Source of the DNA: CAYMBL01 sp044225155
GTDB lineage: Bacteria; Planctomycetota; Phycisphaerae; UBA1845; Fen-1342
Assembly: GCA_044225155.1 (NCBI GenBank)
Contig: JBGAJB010000039.1
Span: forward strand, 1 to 19,179
DNA length: 19,179 nt
Direction: 5' to 3'
Positions 1 through 9,500 of this stretch are shown here, piece after piece. The first letter of the stretch is position 1. Each line of letters starts with the position of its first letter. The notes under the pieces were generated by a model, which saw only the letters and a list, made by a program, of their open reading frames with translations, had not been told where the DNA came from and ran no database searches. The position numbers and the translations under genes were made by a program.

Positions 1-196
1 GGTCGAGACTTGGCCCTTTCGGCACCGCCCAACTCTTTAGCACCCCATCGAGTTCCAGGCGAAAGTCGTAGTGCAGATGCGACGCGGCATGTTTCTGAAC
101 GACGAATCGCCGGCCACCGCCCGGCGCCGCGCGCTGGCCGCGCGGCTCGGGCGTTTCGGCGAAGTCCCGCTTCTCGCGATATTGCTTGAGCCCCAT
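1..196 (-). CDS. ligD: LigD N-terminus, NHEJ DNA ligase D with phosphoesterase domain (partial)
   Basis: Only the first 65 codons are in the window; the gene continues past the left edge. The minus-strand ATG at 194-196 begins MGLKQYREKRDF. A short Gly/Pro/Arg linker follows, then the block FVVQKHAASHLHYDFRLELD and a segment ending in SWAVPKGPSLD. This is the highly conserved start of the LigD 3'-phosphoesterase domain, whose His and Asp residues (HLHYDFRLE) belong to the metal site that trims 3' ends before ligation. In known LigD proteins this domain is joined to an ATP-dependent ligase and often a primase/polymerase domain, and it works with Ku in non-homologous end joining. Those other domains and Ku cannot be seen here. 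A stand-alone phosphoesterase protein is the alternative. No frame disruption is visible in this fragment. Confidence 0.88.
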   Translation of the reverse strand, partial: MGLKQYREKRDFAETPEPRGQRAAPGGGRRFVVQKHAASHLHYDFRLELDGVLKSWAVPKGPSLD

Positions 197-242
197 CGGC
201 GGTCGATTCGATCCTGATTCTTCGCGTGACTCCCGGCCGAGT

Positions 243-426
243 TCAGTGGTCACCCTCAACGGCCGCCCGCGGAACGGTTGCGCCGACAATCTCGCGTGAG
301 CTCTTCCGTATCTCGCTGCCTATCAGGATCGCCGCGGCGATCTGCTTGGCGCAATTTTCAGAGCGTCCCTGCTCCCATTCCCTCTACATACTGACGTTCG
401 TCCCTCGCACTCCAGCTCTGCGGCAT
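243..426 (-). pseudogene. Small plasmid-stabilisation/ChaB-like protein, frameshifted
   Basis: The minus-strand ATG at 424-426 is preceded by a strong ribosome binding site, GGAGGTG (431-437 on the plus strand), six bases away. The reading starts MPQSWSARDERQYVE, which resembles the start of a family of roughly 60-70-residue basic proteins (MPxSWSxKDERQYEHI...). The second half, GRSENCAKQIAAA, matches that family's 'GRSxxxCKQIAAATVNK' block but lies in a different frame, ending at the TGA at 243-245. The span is 184 bases, one more than a multiple of three, so a single-base length change between the two halves would explain it. Proteins of this type are often called plasmid stabilisation or ChaB-like, and their role is not established. 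From memory, they often sit near ligD/ku genes, as here. The family match is by eye from short motifs. Confidence 0.5.
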
Positions 427-858
427 GATACACCTCCGCTTGTCTGCCCTAAGCCTTCCGGGATCGTCTGAACGTGAACTGAAATCGGGATGATTACGAA
501 GGATGTTCGGGAACTCTTCGCACTTTCTATGTTTTTCTAAGCGACAGCGGCAGTGGTTTGCGGCTTTACAAGTGTCGCGCCGTTCACGGACGAAATACGA
601 ACAGCGAGCAATAGTCGGGCAGAGCGCCGCGCAAAACAGGGCAGTTCGACAGGAGGCGCCAGGCGCCGCGCATTGTGGTCAATCACATTTGACGATCGCC
701 CCTGCGAACCGACCGGTATGAACTCGATGCTGGGAATCCCCGTTCATCGCTGAAACCGTTGGAAGACATTCTGGAGGCGCTGGCCTCTCACGCGGATGGA
801 GCGCCGGCGTTCCGCCGGTTTGCCACGCGGCATCGGCACCCGCTACCCTTTGCCCCGC
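427..858. other. Gene-free stretch upstream of phoH
   Basis: This stretch separates the leftward ligD-side genes from the rightward phoH. Short open frames occur on both strands, but none has a recognisable motif or a good ribosome binding site. It should hold divergent promoters, but I could not pick a convincing -35/-10 pair. A GC-rich tandem of two GGCGCC palindromes lies at 655-667. Confidence 0.5.
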
Positions 859-1881
859 ATGGAACTGGCGGTCACGCTGTTGGAGCCTCATAAGCGCGGC
901 GAACTCTTCGGCGCGGGAGATCGTTTTCTGCGCCGCGTGCGTGATGCCTTCGGCGTGCAGATCAGCGCTCGCAACGCCATCGTCCGCTTGAGCGGCGCAC
1001 CCGCCAGCGTCGCGAAAGCCGCCGCCGCGCTCGAACGTCTGCAACACCTGCTGCGCGAACGCGATCTGCTCGAAGACGAAGACGTGAGCGAGGCGCTGGC
1101 GGCCGTCGAGACGGACGCCGCCCGCTCGACGCCGGAATCGATTCACACGTTCAATCGCGAGGCGATCGTGCCCAAAACTGACGGGCAACGGGCATACGTC
1201 CGCGCAATGCTCGAAAACGACATGGTCTTTTGCGTTGGCCCGGCCGGCACGGGCAAGACCTATCTCGCCGTCGCGGTGGCCGTCCATCTGCTCAAGCAGG
1301 GGAAGACGCGCCGCATTTCGCTCGTGCGGCCGGCCGTCGAGGCGGGCGAGAAACTCGGATTCCTGCCGGGCGATCTGCAACAAAAGGTGAATCCCTATTT
1401 GCGGCCGCTCTTCGACGCGATGCACGACATGATGACCTATGACCAGCTCAAGCGGTTCATGGTCAGCGACATCGTCGAGGTCATCCCGCTGGCGTACATG
1501 CGGGGCCGCACGCTCAATCACTCCGTCATCATTCTCGACGAAGCGCAGAACTCGACGCCGTCGCAGATGTTCATGTTCCTGACGCGGCTGGGGCAGGACA
1601 GCAAGATGATCGTCACCGGCGACGACAGCCAGGTCGACCTCGAACCCGACCAGCCGTCCGGGCTGGTGGACGCCATGCGCCGGCTGCGCGGCGTGAACGG
1701 AATTGAACTCATGCAGCTCACGGACGTGGACATCGTCCGTCATCGGCTGGTGTCGCGGATTGTTGCGCGATATGGCGAGGCGGGGCGGCGGCGAAGCTTT
1801 TCGACTGATAATTTCGGCCTTGGCGACGCGGAAACCAATGATACGCGGAATTCCCAGATCGAACGCCCTCGGACCGAATAA
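859..1881 (+). CDS. phoH: PhoH family ATPase
   Basis: This is a PhoH-like P-loop NTPase of 340 residues from the chosen ATG at 859 (MELAVTLLEP). Counting from 859, an N-terminal KH-like region covers roughly residues 1-90. The ATPase core has Walker A GPAGTGKT at 127-134, Walker B VIILDEAQN at 223-231, and the family block VTGDDSQVDL near 252-261, followed by VDIVRH...RIVARY. An upstream in-frame ATG at 796 would add 21 arginine-rich residues. I prefer 859 because family members begin at that point and the upstream stretch is unlike them. PhoH is a cytoplasmic ATPase linked to RNA metabolism and ribosome maturation. It usually sits beside a PgpH-type HD protein and ybeY, and the HD gene follows here after 35 bases. 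The frame is intact throughout. Confidence 0.92.
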   Translation: MELAVTLLEPHKRGELFGAGDRFLRRVRDAFGVQISARNAIVRLSGAPASVAKAAAALERLQHLLRERDLLEDEDVSEALAAVETDAARSTPESIHTFNREAIVPKTDGQRAYVRAMLENDMVFCVGPAGTGKTYLAVAVAVHLLKQGKTRRISLVRPAVEAGEKLGFLPGDLQQKVNPYLRPLFDAMHDMMTYDQLKRFMVSDIVEVIPLAYMRGRTLNHSVIILDEAQNSTPSQMFMFLTRLGQDSKMIVTGDDSQVDLEPDQPSGLVDAMRRLRGVNGIELMQLTDVDIVRHRLVSRIVARYGEAGRRRSFSTDNFGLGDAETNDTRNSQIERPRTE

Positions 1882-1916
1882 ACTAGCCGCATGGGACTGG
1901 TCGAACGGTAAGCCTG

Positions 1917-4193
1917 ATGTGGCCCTTTGACAGCCAATCCGCCCGTCGCAAAGAAATCCGGCGCGCCAAGATCGAGCGAACCGGGCCGTGGTATCGTCGT
2001 CTCGTAACGCCTGGGACGCCGAGCGCGTTTGTGGTCGCCATCATCAGTGCGCTGGCGATCGGCACCATCATCAATTTGGGTGAAGAGCCGCTGGAGCTGC
2101 GTGAGGGCAAATCCCTGCCCAGCATCCGAGCGGCGCGCGTGGCGTTCGAGATTCCCGACGCTGAGCGCACGCAGGAAATGCGGTTGCGGGCCCGCGACGC
2201 CTCTCCGACCTACTACAAACTCGATGAGACGCTGCTCGAGGACATTCGCGGCCGTCTGCTCAACCTCGTCGCTCTGGCAAAAACGAATGGCGCGGACGAC
2301 GCGGCGCTGATTGCGGCCGCAAACGAAGCCAAGCTCTCGCTCAGTCCTGCCGCCGCGGATGAACTGCAGGCCGTTGTGACGCAGGAGCGCGAATCGGCCT
2401 TCGTGCATTCCATCGAAAACGCGATCGGAATTCTGCGCAATCAACCGCTGGTCGAAACCGATCCGGCCGCCGCGAAGCGGACGGCGGCGCAGGCCGTCCT
2501 GCTCGAATCCGCTGCGACCGAGCGCCCGATTCCGGCGGCGCGGTTGGCGTTTGCCAGCCCCGAGACCATTGCCGCCACCGCGGAGGCGGCCGCCCGGCAA
2601 TTCGGCGAACCACTGCGCAACAGTATCCGGGACTCGATTGCCAATCTGCTGCGCGGCACGGGACAGCCCCGAGGTCTCTACCGCTTTGATCCGGAGCGTA
2701 CGGAGACCGCGGCGGCTGACGCCTACGCCGCCGTTCCAATGCAATTCCAAAAGTACGCGCCCGGCAGCGCCTTGGCGGACGCCGGCCCGATCAGTCACGA
2801 TGAGTTGCGCATTCTGCAGGCTGAGCACGATCAATATGAGCTTGAGCTGCGCGAGAAATCTCAGATGCAGTGGCGGGCGCGCTTCCTGGCGCGCTTCGCT
2901 CTCGTGCTGGTCGTCATCGTCGGCGTCTCCTGGTACACCGCGCGACATGAGCAGGTCATCGAGAGCCGGCTTTCGCAGCGTCTGCTGACGAGCGCCGTGC
3001 TCATTGCGATTTTCGCCGTGGCACGCTGGGCGCTCGTGGCCGACATGGTGCCGCTGATGGCGATCGTGGGCGCGCAGCCTGCCGCCAGCTCTGCTGTCCG
3101 TGATCTACGCCCCGGGAATCGTGATGGCTGTCGGCGGCGGATTGGCCGCCCTGCTGACACTCGCGTCGGGTCAGGGTCTCACAAATCTGCTGCTGCTGCT
3201 CGCCGTAACAGGCACTCTGCTCTGGGGCCTGCGCGATGTGCGCTACCGCGGGCACATCGTGCTCATCGGCCTCGCGGCCGCGGGCGTTGCGGTCGTCATG
3301 TCGGGCGTGATCGGTGCGGCGCGAACGGCGAGACGTTGAGATACTCCGCCAATCGAGCCGCATGGGCCGCCGGAGCGACGCTGCTCGCCGCCCTTGTAAT
3401 CGAAGAGGACTACCGCGGCGATCAACCTGGGGCGCGTCTTCCGCGTGACGGCGACCGGCATATGTGCTGGAATGGTGCGATTCGAGCAAGCCGTTGATTG
3501 GATGCGCTCGCGCGGCCGACGCCCCGGGCACGTACAACCACGGTCTTTGCTCTGTCGGAACGCTGCGGAAACAACACGCCCGGCGATTGGGGCGAACGGC
3601 CTGCTGCGTTCGCGGGCGGCTTCTATCACGACATCGGAAAGATCAACAAGCCCGACTATTTCGTCGAAAACCAAGTCGCCGGGACCGGAAACCGCGACGG
3701 TGGAGCCGACCTGATCATTCCTGGGCCACGTGAAAGACGGCGTGGAGATGGCCGCGAGTACGGCGTCCGGCCATCCGCGACTTCATCGCCGAACATCACG
3801 GGACGACGCTGGTCGAGTATTTCTATCACGCCGCGAGCAAGGCCCGCAGGCCGGGCGAATCCGAGTTTCGATTCGGACTACCGCTATCCGGAAACCGCAC
3901 GCGAGATCGCGGTCGTCATGCTGTGCGACGGCGTGGAAGGCGCCGTGCGCGCCATGTCAGAACCCACGCCCGGCCGCATCGAATCCGTCGTCAAGGAACT
4001 GATCCGCAAACGCCTGATCGACGGCCAGCTCGACGAATGCGACCTGACGTTCCGCGAATTCTGGTCGAAGAGCCTCTGCGCGCTCTATCACGCCCGCATC
4101 GCCTATCCGGAAAGCGACGAGGCCGAGGCCCGCGAGAAGAGTTCCACCGGCGAGAAGTCGCGGACCGGGCCGGCCGCGAAAGTCAGCGTCTGA
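1917..4193 (+). pseudogene. 7TM-HD domain phosphodiesterase (PgpH/YqfF type), C-terminal half frameshifted
   Basis: The start MWPFDSQSARRKEIRR at 1917 is followed by a first membrane segment (about residues 37-55), a long extracytoplasmic region typical of the 7TM-HDED domain, and the first of several C-terminal membrane helices near residues 325-365. The frame is clean to about 3085. It then shifts by one, and membrane helices continue to about 3335 (LLSVIYAPGIVMAVGGG, LLLLLAVTGTLLWGLRDV). More shifts follow, yet the HD hydrolase pieces survive: APGTYNHGLCSVGTL, FYHDIGKINKPDYFVENQ with the HD pair at 3627-3632, AEHHGTTLVEYFYH in another frame near 3790, and MLCDGVEGAVRAMSEPTPGR to the TGA at 4191-4193. 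Known family members are membrane-bound c-di-AMP phosphodiesterases. I infer the same role if the gene is really intact. At least five frame changes are needed to join the pieces. The usual downstream ybeY is absent. Confidence 0.85.
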
Positions 4194-4250
4194 CCGCCCG
4201 GTTGCTTGGTTCGGGTCTCCCGCCGGCTCAAGGAACGAACTGCCGCCAAT

Positions 4251-4258
4251 GCTAAGAT
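4251..4258 (+). promoter_or_regulatory. Possible -10 box upstream of the MBL-rhodanese gene
   Basis: The octamer GCTAAGAT ends 43 bases before the start codon at 4302. The same octamer lies before the epimerase gene (16055-16062), and GCTATAAT lies before secG (14954-14961), all at 43-57 bases from the start codon. No good -35 is visible, so this is only suggestive. Confidence 0.3.
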
Positions 4259-4301
4259 GCTCTTTTGCCAAGGCGAGCGAGCCGTGGCGAAGGAGCATTT
4301 C

Positions 4302-5672
4302 ATGTTTCTCCGGATGGTGTACGACGAAAAGCTCGCCCAGGCCGCGTATCTGATTGGTTGTCAGCGTACAGGCGAGGCGATCGTCATCGCGCAAGATGTC
4401 GATCGATACATCGATCTGGCCACGGCCTGCGGATCGTCGCGGTGGCCGATACACACATTCATGCCGACTATTTGTCCGGGGCGCGCGAGCTGGCCGAAGT
4501 GACGGGCGCGCAAGTGTTTGTGTCCGGCGCGGGCGGGCCGGAATGGGCGTGCGGCTGGCTCGACGCCCATAGCGGCGGCGGGAGCTACCGACATCGACGC
4601 TTGAACGACGGCGACACGTTTCAAGTCGGGCAGATCGAATTCAAGGCGCTGCACACTCCGGGCCACACGCCCGAGCACATGTGCTATCTCGTGACGGATC
4701 GCGGCGGCGGCGCGGTGGCCGATGCTCAGCGGCGATTTTCTGTTCGTCGGCGATCTCGGCCGGCCCGACCTGCTGGAAGCGGGTCGGGCGCAGCGGCAGC
4801 GAGCCGGCCGCTCGTCAACTTTTTCAGACGGTCGCGAAGCTCGCGTCGCTGCCGGATTTGTCTGGGTGAGCAGGCAGGAAAGCGGCTCCGGGGCCGTGCC
4901 CCGTCGACGCCAGCTATGAGCGAAGGTTCAACGCGGACGCTGCGGCCGTCAGCCCGAAGCCTTTTCGCGCAATTCTCGCAGGCCAGCCGGAACCGCCCGT
5001 GTATTTCAGCCGCATGAAGCGTGACAACCAGCGCGTACGCGTGCTCGGAAAAGCAGAATCCCCCGCGTCTCAACGCAGCAGAAGCCCGCAAGCTGCTGGC
5101 CGACGGCAAGACGGCCGTCGTCGTCACTGCCGACTGGAAGACTTTTCGCGCCGGACACCTGCGCGGCGCGCTGTTCCATCCGCTGAACGGCTCGTTTACG
5201 ACCGACGTCGGCTCCATGGTGCGGGAGGATGAGTCGATTTGCCTCGTGATTGAGGCCGGGCGCGTCGAAGAGCCAGTCCGCGATCTGGTGCGGATCGGGC
5301 TCGATGACCTGCGTCGGCGTGATTGAGCCGGCCACACTCGGGGAGGCGGCAAAGTCGAAGCGTCGAACTGGTAACCTCCGCCGAAATCGCCGTCGACGAA
5401 GCACGGAAGTTACTAAATGCGGGCCGCGTGGCCGTTCTCGACGTTACGCGTGCGGCCGAGCACGCCGCAGCTCATATCGATGGCGCGGAGACATTCCGCA
5501 CACGCGTCTGCTCGCGCGTATGAACGAAATTCCCCGCGACAAACCGCTTTTGGTCCATTGCTTCGGCGGCGGGCGCTCCGCCCGCGCGTGCGCGTTACTC
5601 CAGAAAAACGGTTTCGACGTGATGAACCTGGCGGGCGGCTTCACGGCGTGGCGGCAGAGGCTGAAAAAAGGG
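4302..5672 (+). pseudogene. Metallo-beta-lactamase fold hydrolase with two rhodanese domains (persulfide-dioxygenase-like), frameshifted
   Basis: The start is well marked: AAGGAG at 4290-4295 lies six bases before ATG 4302 (MFLRMVYDEKLAQAAYLIG). Pieces in order are the metal-binding motif VADTHIHADYLSGARELAE near 4440-4500, LHTPGHTPEHMCYLVTD near 4650, and LSGDFLFVGDLGRPDLLE near 4725. The block normally ending in 'PAHGAGSACG' appears lost near 4865. RILAGQPEPPVYF-like sequence and VYFSRMKRDN near 5000 follow. The first rhodanese domain (FRAGHLRGALFHPLNGSF, near 5150) shows no active-site Cys. The second has HCFGGGRSARACALLQ near 5560 with a cysteine in the active-site loop, ending NLAGGFTAW. 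At least six frame changes are needed. Family members oxidise glutathione or protein persulfides or move sulfane sulfur in the cytoplasm. Losing the conserved His would inactivate the MBL domain if the loss is real. The end is approximate, as no stop is met in the last frame. Confidence 0.8.
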
Positions 5673-5994
5673 CTTGTTGGGGTCGGTGTCAAATGGACAG
5701 AAATTGGCACTTTGCGGTCGTCCTGTCCCAAGAGCGAACCGGACTTTTTCCATGCATCTCCGCCCGGCCGGCCCCGCGAGCCTTCATGTCTTCGAACAGT
5801 CCGGAGGACTGACGCGTGGCGTTCGCCCATCGGGCGAAAACAAGTGAGTCGTGATCCCGCGGCTGAAGTCGCCGGCAACAAACGCGCTTACCCCTTCTGG
5901 GCGAAAATCGGAACGCGCTGCAAGCGGCTTCTTCCCCCGACGCTTAGGATCGCTGAACCAGCGAGTTTTGCCGGAGTTCTCAATCCACGTGAGT
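5673..5994. other. Intergenic stretch holding a degenerate palindromic repeat
   Basis: No gene is visible between the rhodanese protein and the sigma factor. An open frame runs through from the rhodanese gene but shows no conserved motif after GGFTAW. The stretch contains the repeat at 5822-5915 (listed separately) and a possible -10 box TAGGAT at 5945-5950 that could serve the sigma factor gene. Confidence 0.5.
5822..5915 (+). repeat. Degenerate solo copy of the transposase-flanking palindromic repeat
   Basis: A perfect 7-bp hairpin TTCGCCC-ATC-GGGCGAA lies at 5822-5838. A second, imperfect palindrome follows at about 5854-5873 (CCCGCGGCTGAAGTCGCCGG). Third comes CCCCTTCTGGGCGAAAATCG at 5891-5910. 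The last 25 bases (5891-5915) match 13030-13054, the outer end of the right-hand repeat of the transposase element, at 21 of 25 positions. The order short hairpin, longer palindrome, short hairpin and the spacer lengths also match that copy. This fits a REP/MITE-like element mobilised in trans, now decayed. Confidence 0.5.
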
Positions 5995-6479
5995 TGCAAC
6001 CGCGATTCGAGGATGTCTACACGCAGCTCCTAAGTGCCCGACAGCGTTTGCGCGACGAGCGACGCCACACACTTCAAGCGACCGCGGCTCGTGAATGAGG
6101 TCTGGCTACGGCTTCACGGCAACCGCCGGATCAGTTGGGGAGGTCGATCCCAGTTTTTCGCTGCGGCGATGCAGCATCTTGATCGACCATGCCCGGGCCG
6201 CCAAACGCGGTAGTGGCCGTGTTCTAAGCATCGAAAACGCCCTCGATCTGGCCAGCGACGAAAAAATCGCGCGTTGGCATCGATGATCTGATTCTGCGCT
6301 TCCTGGAATGCGCAGAGGACGCCCAGGCCGCGCGGGTTGTCCGCCTGCGCTTCTACGCGGGGCTTAGTGTCGATGAAGCGGCCTCCGTACTGGGCGTGGG
6401 GCCGCGGAGCATTGATCGTGATTGGGCGTTCGCCCGGGCGTGGCTGCAGCGCGAGTGGCAGAACCTGGACGATAGTTGA
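5995..6479 (+). pseudogene. ECF-type RNA polymerase sigma factor, frameshifted
   Basis: The pieces match planctomycete ECF-like sigma factors. They are LRDERRHTLQATA near 6050-6085, LVNEVWLRL one frame over near 6090-6115, ILIDHARAAKRGSGRVLSIENALDLAS near 6175-6255 (region 2), and VRLRFYAGLSVDEAASVLGV with RSIDRDWAFARAWLQRE (region 4 helix-turn-helix) at about 6335-6455, ending with TGA at 6477-6479. At least two frame changes are needed, at about 6085 and 6265. The true start was not identified and the left coordinate is approximate. Such factors direct RNA polymerase to a small regulon. In planctomycetes they are often encoded beside a Ser/Thr kinase, and one starts 39 bases downstream here, suggesting co-transcription and a shared signalling role. 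Confidence 0.75.
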
Positions 6480-6518
6480 GTTGCCCGGGCGGCGCACTTC
6501 GCCAGCAGAGGTGACGTA

Positions 6519-9500
6519 ATGGCGATACCCGAGTCCGACACGCCGAGACGGACCCAGCCGACCGCGAAGAGCGTATTTAGTGAGGCGGTGGACTTACCGC
6601 CCGAGTCTCGCGCCGAATTCCTGGACCATGTCTGCGCCGGAAACGCGGCGTTGCGCGCAATGGCCGAACAACTGTTGCGCGTTCACGATGGCGGCGGCCC
6701 CTTCCTTCGGTCACCCACACTCGAAACCGCGCAGCGCGCCGCCGATTCAACGCCTGTGGCTGGCCATTCGATACTCGAAGCGGCGCACGACCCTCTGGTC
6801 GGCGCGCGAGTCGGGGCATACAAGTTGCTCGAGCGCATCGGCGAGGGCGGATTCGGAGCCGTGTACTTAGCTGAGCAGCGCGAGCCCGTGCAGCGCAAAG
6901 TTGCGGTGAAACTCATCAAACCTGGACTGGATTTCAGGCCCGACGCCCATGGCCCTCATGGACCACCCGCATATCGCTCGCGTGTTTGACGGCGGCGTGA
7001 CCGACGCGGCAATCGGCGCTTGGCCTTATTTCGTCATGGAATACGTCAAAGGGAGACCCGGTCACCTCGTTCGCCGACATAAGCTCAAAGTGCGGCTCGA
7101 CCTGTTCATTCGTCTGCCAGGCCCGTGCAGCACGCCGCTTTAAGGGCATCATCCACCGCGACCTGAAACCGCGCAACGTGATGGTCAGTATGGTCGATGG
7201 CAAGCCCTTCGCGAAAGTCATCGATTTTGGAGTCGCCAAGTCATCCGGCAGCCGCCTGACCGACAAAACGCTGTTCACCGAGCATCGTCAGCTCATCGGC
7301 ACGCTCGAATACATGAGCCCGGAGCAGGCCGAGGGCTCGCCGGACATTGACACGCGGACAGACGTGTACGCGCTTGGCGTGCTGCTCTACGAGTTGCTTT
7401 CTGGCGCGACGCCGTTCGACGCCAAGCGGCTGCGCTCGGCAGCATTTGCCGAAATGCAGCGGATCATCAAGGAAGAGGAACCGCCGCTGCCGAGCCAGCG
7501 GCTGGCGCGCGACTTGGCGACACTGGCGGTAGCCGCGGCGGCGCGACAGTCCGACTCCGTGAAGCTCGGGACGCTCATCAGGGGTGAATTGGATTGGATC
7601 ATCATGCGAGCGCTGGAAAAGAACCGCGCGCGGCGCTACGAGAGCGCCAGCCAGCTTGCAGCCGACGTCCAGCGCCATCTGAGCGGGGAGCCGGTGGTCG
7701 CGGCGCCGCCCAGCGTCGCGTATCGCGTTAGCAAATTCGTGCGCAAGCACCGCGGACCGGTGATCGCCGCGGGATTGCTGGCGACGACGCTGGTTCTCGG
7801 CATTGTGGGAACGTCTCTCGGGCTGTCGGCGGCGCGCGAACAGCGAGACGCGGCAGTGGGCGCTCAGCGCGCCGCCGTCGCCGCCAGTGCGGAAACCGAG
7901 CGACAACGCGCCGCGGCCGAACAGAGTGCATACGCCGCCAACGTCGCATCAGCGGCCATGGCGCTCGAGCGCGTTGACACGAATGAGCTGCGTGCGCGAT
8001 TGGAGGCCTGCCCGCAGCGCCTTCGGGGATTCGAATGGCGGCTGCTCAAGGCGCTATCCGACCAGGCAGATGTCGTCTTGCGGGGACACACAGACGTAGC
8101 CTGGATCATTCGTTTTCACCCGAACGGCGAGCAGGTCGCGACCGGCTCGAAGGATGGGACGGTGCGGCTGTGGGACGCGTCGTCTGGCGCCTGCAAGGCG
8201 GTTCTGGCGGACCTACACTCCGTTGTGCACTCGCTGGCGTATTGCGACGACGGGTCGCGCGTCGCGGCGGCAGCGGAAAGCGGGCTTGCGTGCGTGTGGG
8301 ATACAGCGACCGGACAACTTGTTGCCAGACTACGCGGTCACACGGTCGGGCCCGCCGGATGGATTGCATTCGCACCCGGCTCCAGACGCTTGGTCACGAC
8401 GGCCGAGGATGCCACCACACGTCTCTGGAATGGCGATACCGGCGAACAACTCTGGATGCTCCAGCACTCGGCTCCAGCCAAGCGCGCATTGTTCAGCCCG
8501 GACGGATCACTCATCCTGACGACCTGCGATGATGAAGCCAGGATTTGGGAAGTCTCCAGCGGCGAGCCGCGCGCGCGACTCGAAGGCGTATCGGAATTGC
8601 TACAAGCGCCCGCATTTCGCCCCGACGGTCAACGTATCATCGGAACTCTTTTTCGCGGCGTGTTCGAATGGGATACAACCAATGGTGTCCGCTTCGAACA
8701 TCCTACCGGATTGTCGATGCGCTTTGGCACATACCTCCCCGATGGTCAGAAACTCTGGGCTGATCCCGGAACCTGCTTGGTTCAACTTCACAGCGGTACC
8801 CAACACGTCCGCTGCGGATGGGAGGACACCCTTCATCCGATTGTTGTGCACGCCTCGCCACGGCTGCTTGTCGCAACGGGATCGTGGGACGACTCGGCCA
8901 GGATTTGGGATGCCGAGCAAGATACCGGCCCCTTCAGAACGCTGATTGGCCACGCAAGACGCGTCACCCAGATTCGTCGCCAACGGCGGAGCGCGTCGCC
9001 ACGGCCGCCTGGGACAACGAGCCCCGGATCTGGTCTGTGCAAGCGGATACGGGGGTTGTTCCGGAGTCTGACGAGAGCGGATCGTCCTGGCCGCCGGCGC
9101 AGACGCATGACGGCGCTCTATTGGCGACGATGTCTGGGTCCGGACCTGTGAAGATCTGGGACTCCCGTACGGGTCAAGTCACCGCAGAACTGCGCGGGCA
9201 CACCGGAAGGGGTCAATTTGCCGAGTTCTCTCACGATGACCGCCAGCTCTTGACCGCGGCGGATGACGCAACGGTTCGCATCTGGGAAGTCTCGTCCGGC
9301 CGCCAAGTGACGCTTCTCTCGGGTCACCATGGCGTATCGAGAGCCCGATTCAGCCCCGATGATACCTCCGTATTTTCGGCTTCTTCATCCGGAACCGGAC
9401 GTGTTTGGAGTCTCAACGACGGCCAATTTGTGGAGCTTGTCGGGCACGCGGATTCCCTCACAGATTGCGTGTTCTCGCCGGACGGGAGACATGTCGCTTC

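Noticed and set aside
226..471. Possible 81-residue plus-strand protein
   Set aside because: No motif or ribosome binding site is visible, and the minus strand here carries the frameshifted stabilisation-like gene with a strong ribosome binding site.
679..1743. Long minus-strand open frame opposite phoH
   Set aside because: It is His/Arg-rich with no family motif, and it mirrors the codon bias of phoH on the other strand, a typical antisense shadow in GC-rich DNA.
1740..2948. Long minus-strand open frame opposite the 7TM-HD gene
   Set aside because: It is Arg/Gln-rich with no recognisable domain. The plus strand encodes clear membrane and extracytoplasmic sequence here.
5822..5838. Rho-independent terminator after the rhodanese gene
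   Set aside because: The 7-bp hairpin is perfect but no T-run follows on either strand. It fits better as part of the palindromic repeat.
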